64,000 nt of DNA from Cheilinus undulatus (lineage: Eukaryota > Chordata > Actinopteri > Labriformes > Labridae), in NCBI RefSeq assembly GCF_018320785.1, contig NC_054881.1, positions 23,312,275 through 23,376,274 on the forward strand, in the 5' to 3' direction. The position numbers and the translations under genes are program-made. Numbering within the stretch: the stretch's first letter is position 1; the number at the start of each line of letters is the position of its first letter. This document shows positions 26,001-35,000 of this stretch, one piece after another. A model generated the notes under the pieces. That model saw only the letters and a program-made list of their open reading frames with translations. It did not search any database and had not been told where the DNA came from.

Positions 26001-29000
26001 TGTTAAGCTTCCTAAAGTGGTTACATAAACCCCTAAGAGACCACAGAGATCTGCATAGAAAACCAACTCTGTCTCGCTTTTGCAGTCACATGCACACACA
26101 ACATGCTCAATCAAACAAAACGTGGAAATTAACTTTTAACATCACTATAGTTTTCCCCCTTATATTTGTTTTGTTTTTTTTTTGGTTTGGCAGGGACAGT
26201 GCACATCCCTTTATGCTTTGAAGCTCAACAAAGAGCTGCTGCTTCAGCCATTTAGACGCATTAATGACTGACAGTGAAACCAATGATCTCACTTAAGAGG
26301 AAATGTTATTTTTGCCTGAGGGGATACGGACTAATACTCCTAGTTTTTCTGATTTTAAAGCAATAAAACTTTCCACATTATTTGCCCACAGTTCCTCCTC
26401 TGGCTTTTCCTTTATTTCTTTTTGCATAGCTCTAAATCTCGGTTTGTCTACAAGGACATCTACAAGTAAAGTGGGCCCATTTGTTCTTTCAATTCAATTT
26501 CTCACTTCAGTCTTATAAAACCTCATCTCAGCATCATCAAGGTGATTCACTCGCACTCAACACACACAAAGTTTTATCTTTTCAGCTCTTTTGTTCAGTG
26601 AAGATTGTATCATAAACCATGTTTCTAGGTTACATATTTTGAGAGAAACAGAGATTAATTTTTCCGAGGGTAGGAGAGCGACCGATGCAACTATGATTGC
26701 ATTTAACTCCATGAAAAGAAACACTGGCTTTTTCAACATTTCTTACCTTTGACTTAACTAAAGACAATCGAAGAAACTGACTTCAATTTTAATTCAAAAT
26801 AGTTTCTGACTACTGGCAAGACTGATTGGGTGGGTGAAAATACCAAAGTGAAGTGCAAAATATCAGCAGGCTTTGCTCTTATGTATATCACTCTCCCTCT
26901 AAAGGTTGTCAGATCACCAGATTTGTAATGATCATTGCAGCTGTCATAAAATCAAATCATATTAATTGATACCTGTTTCTATATTGTAGTGACAAAAATA
27001 GAGACCTGAACATCTCATACTGGGCAATTTCACATTTTTTTAAATCAGAAATGTCAGGCAAAATCCTGTACACTATTGAAATAGAACATTTGAAATTGGT
27101 AAGATTGATATTAGTGCAATTAAAAAGTTCTTTGACTTTAAGCCCAGTCAGTCTCGGCTGATCACAGTCATCATTGTACTCTGAGTTTAATCTGAACCCA
27201 TCTGACCTTACACAATTAGTCTACCAACTTGCAGGACAGAAAGACTTTAAAACAAATTTGTCCCTGCTCCCATTGGTTTGTCTAATAAATAGTATGTTTA
27301 TGGTATTTTTTAAAATATTATTATATAAATGTCTTTTTTTATATTAATCATTGGCCTTTGTATGTTGGACATATTTATGGATGGATGTTAAACTGTTAAT
27401 TAAACCTTGAAACTTAAATGAAAATTTGAAATGTCAGAAGTTTATGTGCCATAGCAGTGAAAATTTAACATTTTTAATCATTGAAGTTCAGTGCTGTTTA
27501 AGTTGCAGGGAAATCAGGAGATTTTGTTGGTAAAATCACATGAATTCATGCTAGATTTAGTCTACTTTTTTACATTCAGCAAGAAAGAAAAGTGCACAGT
27601 AGGTGAACGAGTGAACCAGCAGTTTTTATTGCAACTAGGCTCCGCTTGTATTTGACATGGAGGTGTGTACTGCCATAGGTAAACATACAGTATACCTGGG
27701 AGCAATGCTCTTTGTTCAGAGGACACACAAACAGCCTCTGAATGTTATGTGATCCTAATGTGCAGTTTAATTATATGTACTAAAGGCAGAGCCGTCTCCA
27801 TGCACCCCACGCTTTTATAGACCATCCTTTTCTGTTCCCATGCAGGCTTTTCTCTCTGATATACACTCATATGGCTTAAGTGGACAGGACTTTGTTTGTT
27901 CCCCTTTTTGTACATGTGTTTATCTTCTAACATGATGTAACACACAGCAGGCAGGAAATATAGAACAGGTAACTTAATGGAAAAGCTGTTTATGCCTCAT
28001 AGATAGACAAATTGAATATCCTGCTGCAAGTTATCTTGATGACTATACAATAACTCAACAGTGAAAAGGCTGGAAAACCATGCATGTAAAAGTTACGTTT
28101 GAAAATATAAGTAGGAATATTTGAGGTACATAGGTCTAAATAGCTTCTGTTTTTAACATTTTACTCTAAAATGTATCAAAATAATTGCATGTAAATATAT
28201 AAAATAATAAGAGTGTAACTTGACCCTCCATCAGCAAAGATGGAGACAGCAGAGATTTTTTTCAGAGTGCAAACATAAAAACATCAGGAGAGCAATTTCT
28301 TCTTAAATATGGCACTGTCATTATTTAGGGTTGAAATGATTCCAGGATTTAATTTCTAGAGACTATACTGTATAGTTTGTGTCTTCATCACCTAAAACTG
28401 CAGGTAGCAGCTTAGCCCCCACCCTCTTTGCTTACTCGGACAAACATTCAGCATGTTGCTCCAGATGTTGGTCATAGTTTTTTTGTGTGGACTTTAACTA
28501 CAGGTAATACCTGATTGTCAAATATACAGTGCATGCTATTCTGAACATGATGGAAGAGGACTTCCTTTCAGGCATTGTCACTTTTAGCCAGTTTAATCGA
28601 CCTACCCTGGGTGGCATTCAGGAATAAAGTATCTGACAGCAATAAGTGAAAATTGCAGTGGCTTAAGACCACATAGCCTTATGAAAAGTACTCAAACGTG
28701 TTGTTTGAAGTTGGATTTAAACAGAATTTGTAAGTGTACGAAAGTTTCCATGGTACAGTTAAACTAAGAAATTTAAAGTTTAAAGTAATCCAACATAAAT
28801 GCACGAGTAATGATTACTCAAAACATCCATTTCCACTATTAAAAACTTGGATATAATCAGTGTCAGCAAAACCATTTGAACAGTTTCAACTTCCTCAGTT
28901 CTAAAGTGCAGGATACCCTGTATGAGTGTTGCCTTTACCCCATTCACATCAATAGAAAGGTTTTTTTTAAGTTTAACTGTAAAAATGTCAGCAAAAGGAC

Positions 29001-32000
29001 AAAAAAGTCAAAGTTTCTAATACTTTTCTACAAAGGTCTGCAAGCCAGACATCGATGTTCATTCTGTTGCTATGAGATGTGTGATTGGTTCTTGAACCTG
29101 GAGGGCGTCATTAGTGATAGTTGCATAAAATGTTCCCGTCATATTTCTGCAACTTTTACAGATCTCTGTCTTTCATTGATTTTTGACAATCTTAAAAATA
29201 CCTGTATTTAAACCTGTTTTGTTGCTGTAAACTCAGGGAAAAAGCTTCAGTAGTTTCCTAAAAAGGCTCTGCTTTGGTATAGAATATTTCTTTAAAAATC
29301 TGTTCCATCAGGCACGCCGATAGTCGAGTGGTTTAAGGTGTGCACCATGTACGCAGGCGGCCTGTGGCCTTTTGCCACATGTCTCACCCCCACTCTCATC
29401 CCTGTTTCTGAGTCTATCCACTGTCCTCCTCTATCCAATAAAGGCATGAAAAGGCCCAAAAATAAATCTTAAAAAAAGAATATCTGCCCCATCGTTCAAG
29501 TATTTCTAAGCACATGAGAACTTCTGCAAGTTCTCATGAGAAAAAGTAGTAACAAGGGACCCTTTATTTCTGGTTTGGCCGCTTATCTGTGCTTCCTCAT
29601 TGTTAAAACAAAGAATGAGAGTCATAAAACTTTTGTGGAAGGTTTAACCATTTCCCATAGTGACTCAAAGCTGTGACAACATTTTTCGCACAGGTGGGAA
29701 GGTGACTCACTTACAACACACACGATCTCAACTACCTGAGTCTTCATCAGCAAGAGTATGACCTATTACTCCCTTATTCTAATAACCAATGGGCTCATTT
29801 CTAATCAAAAAGGTCAAAATATTATATTTACAACACTTCAGAATTTCAAAAATCAGGAATTTACAAGAAAAAAATCCAAATTCAGAAATTAAAAAGTCTT
29901 AGATTTTTACATTAGAAACAGAAAAATTTCAAGGTTTTAAAATCAGAATTTTACAACAGTGTAAATTCAAAAATTTACCAGAAACCAAACTAAAAGCAGT
30001 GGTCAAATTTTAAATATTGGGCTTTATAATGTAGAAGAATTGTAATCCAGGGTTCAGGGACATTAAGTGCTTTTAAAGTCATAAAAATGTAATTTTTTCT
30101 CATAAATTAATGTTTTAAACCTGAATTTTTGTCTTGAAATTAGCATTTATTTTTTCCCTAGAGCGGCCCTAATACACTGTCGTAATAATGGATAGTTTGG
30201 ACATAGATCTTTAGTCAAGAACAAGTCTATATGGGCCTGTTATGCTGGGATTTTGTCAATGAAAACACTTACAAATGATGTGTACTTTTTCAGAGTGGGT
30301 CCAATGGGGGCTTAGCTTTCTTCGATAGGGGGACCTAAGGAAAAAAGGTTGGGAACAACTGCTGTAGATGACCTGCTGTCTCTCACATCCTCAGGCAGAC
30401 ATTAGGAGTCTCCACTTTCTCCACTAGAGGGCAGAAGAACACACCGAATTGGAATTGGCCGCAAGAGGGCAACACCAAGGGGTTATTTGCTGTTTGGTTG
30501 AGAGGAGCATGTTTGTTATGTATTTTTACTATAGAATAATGTAATCCAATCTAAATCAGGTGATTATCATTCCTATACTACCTTAATTGTTGGATATTTA
30601 TATTTTTAGTATGGGAAAAGGCAATATAAATAACAAAGGTAAACTTTAAACTTACTATTGATATAAAATACAATATTAAACAATAAAATCGTAATTATAA
30701 TAGTGCTAATGTCGATCAGGCAGTGGAAAAACAATATAAAAAAAGACAATATCAAGCTGATCACAGATAAATGTTGTTTAATCTAGGATGCTGAGAAAAC
30801 AGCAAGAGTTAAAGTTCTTGTCAGAGACTTAAATTCATTGTTGGTTTTTGTGAGCAAATGTCTAGATTAGAGGAGTACACAAAAGATATTTTCAGATAAA
30901 TCAAATAAGTTAAATGTCAAAATTGCTGAATATAAGTGAACCTCTGTGCTTGCATGTAATGTTGGCCCTTTCCACTGCAAGTATTCAATCACTATTGTTG
31001 TCTAAAAAAGTAAATATAGGGTATAAAGTAAATACACTAACAAGGTTTGTTTAATTGTCCTTGTGGTTAGGGGGGCTGACAGGAAGACTTTTCTTGTGTA
31101 CGTAGAGAAATGTTAAAGGTTTTTAAGTGGGAAAAAAAGACCACAGATGTGTGCGACCCTCAGTCTCTGTTGAGCTGTTTAGTGTTTGTTTGTTGTACCC
31201 AGCAGCCCCCTGGGTGTCTCTCAACAGGTTATGGGTCATTATCGAGCTGGTGACAAAACTCTCTTACACAGGGAGGTGGAGGTGTGCTTAGATACAGTGT
31301 GACAAACCACACACATACACACAGTGAGTACTTGTCTTTACAGAAGTGATGTCTCCACTCTTGCCTCTGGGGTCTTGGGATTTCCCTTAAAATAAATACT
31401 CTAGTTTTAAACTTAAAGTGACAGCACTGTCAATACCACAAAAAAAAAACCCACCTTTTTTAGAGTCTTGTCTTAAATTCAAACCTGGGTCACCACACGC
31501 TCCCATGGCCACGGTTGGAGCTCGCAGCCACCTGCAAAGTACAGATGGTGCGTCCCGCCTCCGCAGACACCTGCTATGGAGCGTACTAAATGGCCATTAG
31601 TGGAGGGGGGTAAGAGAAAAAACAAAGCTGACAGAGAAAGTGCTGCCATGTCATATCGTACACATTAGCTCAGCCAGATGGCCGGCCTTCTGGCGTGAAA
31701 GTGACACTATAATCATTAATGATGTCGCTGGATCCAATAACACTGTTCATTTTTATTAAGAAATCAAGTCAGCTGTACGTTTCTTGGTTTAACTGTAACA
31801 ACCTCCTGTAAAACGATCTTTTAAGTCTCTTCATGCTTTTTGAGCTCTCTGTATTCCTGCTGTCTTGCCCTTTTCTCAGCTATGTTTACAATCAGCTTTA
31901 ATTTAAAGTTTGATATATTGCAGGTAACTTTATAGAGGGAAATAACACTTTGATCACCTCCATTAGCAGGGAGCTAAAACATCTATTGTGACTGTATTCC

Positions 32001-35000
32001 ACTGAAGCCAAGGTTTGGGTGATTGCTCTAGCCCCCCTGCTGAGCTTCCTCCCCCTCTTGCCCCATCGGCCACACACAAACTTTCATCCCTGGTCATGGC
32101 TCTGGTCGCTCTTGGAGACCTCACAGCTCTGCAGGAATGTGGCTCTCTGTCTGGCTCTAAGGGCTGTTAACAACCGTTTAGTATTGTCTCCTTTTTTATC
32201 AGTCCACAAACAAACAACATGCATGGACACACTCCCTGTCCATCACTTCAGAGGAGAGATGCTGAGTAACACATGGAGGATTTATTTATGTGTCAAAAAC
32301 ATACCTGTATGCTGACTTATTTTGCCCTACTTACACCAAATAGTTGCACATTATTTAAAGTTGTTGCTTCAAAATGTTTTCCACTCATTGAAAAGACATG
32401 CAGTAAGAATGCAAGCTAGTTAAGAAATAAGAGCCCACTCGTCACTAGACTGACAGAAAATGAAACTTCTGAAAAAAGGCCAAACTTTTCAAAACAAACA
32501 TATGTTTACTGACATCCATACATGCTACAGTATTTGCTGATGGACCAATACCAATAGCTTTGCAAAGCAGATAGATTGGCCAGAATCCATATTCACTTTC
32601 TTGTTTCACATCAGTAAAACTCTGATGATTATATCTTGTCAAGCATTCTTTGAGTCTATCCTGTCTTTTTCCCTGGTTTCATCAAGGGATGCATGATATC
32701 GGGGTGTCTGCAGGGCCTTAAAAGTATCAAAGATTGATAAGTCACTTTAGCAAAAAATAAGGCTTTTCAAATGAATTTAAAAGTCTTAAATGTGGGATCA
32801 AAAAGTCTTAAATTTTGTAGCTTTTCTCAGTTTTTTGTTTTTGTTGTTTAACATGAAGTTTTGAGATTCTGAAGGAACTCCACCAGATCCAGTGTTGGTC
32901 TCCATGCTTGTTTATGTTCTGCATGAAGCTCCTCTGTGTCCCAGTACAGAGTCTGTTGATGTTTGCAGGGTGACCATATCAAAAGAAAACTTTAAGTGTA
33001 GATTACAATTAAAAACACCTCTAATGAAAGTGACAGACTGAGGATTTGTTCAGTCTGTATGTTGTGTCAGGATAATCCCGATATTTAACTGATGCATAAA
33101 AGCAATCCCTAATTTTTGATGAATTTGTAGTCTATGTGCACAGTCTGTTTTCATGAAACTAAAAGTTAATCTAAAATCTTTTCTCTCTTTTAGTCAAATC
33201 GAAAGTTTACTCTGACCTGGAGGGAGAGATTGATTATCTCCACTCCATCATTGAGAAACAGCAGGTCTCAGTGATCAAAACCACAAAACAGCAGAACAAA
33301 CATCCTGGTAAGAAGCCTGAGAGCAATCCTAACACTGAAATGTAACTGTTTAAATAACAATCACAATCTTCCTGTTGTAATGTAAGATTTCCTACACTGC
33401 TTTCTGTGTAGGAATGTAAGTTTTTATTTGGATGATACAGTGTCTGATTTTCTACCAACATGTCCTTTAATCGACAGAAATCTTTGGCAATAATCTGTTA
33501 TGAACATGTCACTGTTTTTTATTCCTTCAGCTGCTGCAGCCTTTCGGACAGATGCTAAAAAAGGCAAAACAGAGACCTCCAACCCAAAAGAGAGAAACCA
33601 GAACCAACTCACAAATAAGACCACCACTCTAGCCCCTCCACCTTCAGTTTCTGAACTGGAAACACTGGCCCCTGAGACAGGAGCCACTGCAGGGGGTGAT
33701 CGAGGCGGTCCTGTAGTCGTGCAGACAAAACAGAACAACAGCATTTTTATCAGTGAGTGTGACAGTCGGCAGCAGTTTTACCAAAAATGACCACAACTAT
33801 TTCTACGTATTTATAATGTCTTATTATTCTCTTCTCTGTTCCTCTCTCTCTGCCTTTTTGTTTTTGTGTGAATCCACAGTTCTGACCTCACTGTTTGCAG
33901 CCGTGGGCGCTTTAGCATTGGTCATGGCAACAGTCTGTTTTGTCAAGTAAGTCTGAGCACTTCAAATTATAAGTTACAATACAGTGTTCAGTTATTTTAG
34001 AGCAGGGGTTTTCAACTGGTGGGTTGGGGCGCAAAAGTGGGTTGTGGATCTGTTTCAAATAGGTCACAGAGCTGTGACTGTTATATATATATATATATAT
34101 ATATTACAGTCACAGCTCTGTGACCTATTTCAGAGTCTGTGAAGCACTGTTGATTGTTTTTTCTGTAATTTTAAATTTTGATTAAAGGAGAACAATCTTC
34201 AAACAAGGCAGGTTTTTTTTTTTTATTATTTAAAAATTTTCGTCGTGAATTTACCTAAAGTCTTTGAGGAAAATTTCCCTGTTATTTTTTTTTTTAATTT
34301 TCCCATCAGTTTTAGGGAGTTCTCTGTGAGCATTCCCAAGACACCTTTGGTAATATTCACTTGGTTTTTTTACCTGTAGATAATCTGAAGACATTTTACA
34401 AAGAACCAGGAACTTTTTGAAAATTTCAACAGCTAAGATTTGTTAAGACTTTTCACAGAACCTTTCAGCAGTCTTTCCATGGGGTTTTCAGGAATATTTT
34501 AAGAATTTTGGAGGGCAATTTGAGAACCTTACGGGGAACTTTTTGGGATTCTATCTTGGATATGTCTCGAAACGTTTTGGAATCTGCTAAGTTACCTCTT
34601 CCTGAAACTTTGGGGTGTACTTTTTTTTTGTGTGTAATGTTCTGCGCTGTCAGAGATCCAAACAGAACTATGTTTTATTAAAAAGATCTGAATGGAAATG
34701 ACATTTCAGAAATTCAGGTCACAATTGCTCATGGAGGACTTGGTGGTGGGTCCAGTGGAGAACCACTCTCTTTGAGTACTGCTAGTTTCAAACAAAAGTT
34801 ATTAACTTGGATTCTTCATAATTTTCTTCCACATTAGTTATCTAAACTCTTGAATTAATTATTTTCATAAATATATTACCCCTCTTTGATCCTGAAAATC
34901 AAAGGCTGCTTCCATTTTTGTGAGCCTAAAGGGTGTTTTCATGCCAGAGGCAGGAAACTGCTGTCAGTAGTGCAGGAGACTTATTAAATCCATGATGCCC

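Larger units (their letters stand above)
23588..33193 (+). other. npdc1: npdc1 intron 2 (9.6 kb)
   Basis: Bounded by GTATGG and CTCTTTTAG. Contains a pyrimidine-rich tract (25160-25400), a SINE (29311-29480), a transposon end at about 30361 and two composition-distinct blocks (25560-25790 and 31470-31760) proposed below as candidate conserved elements. The rest is AT-rich without recognisable features. Confidence 0.85.
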
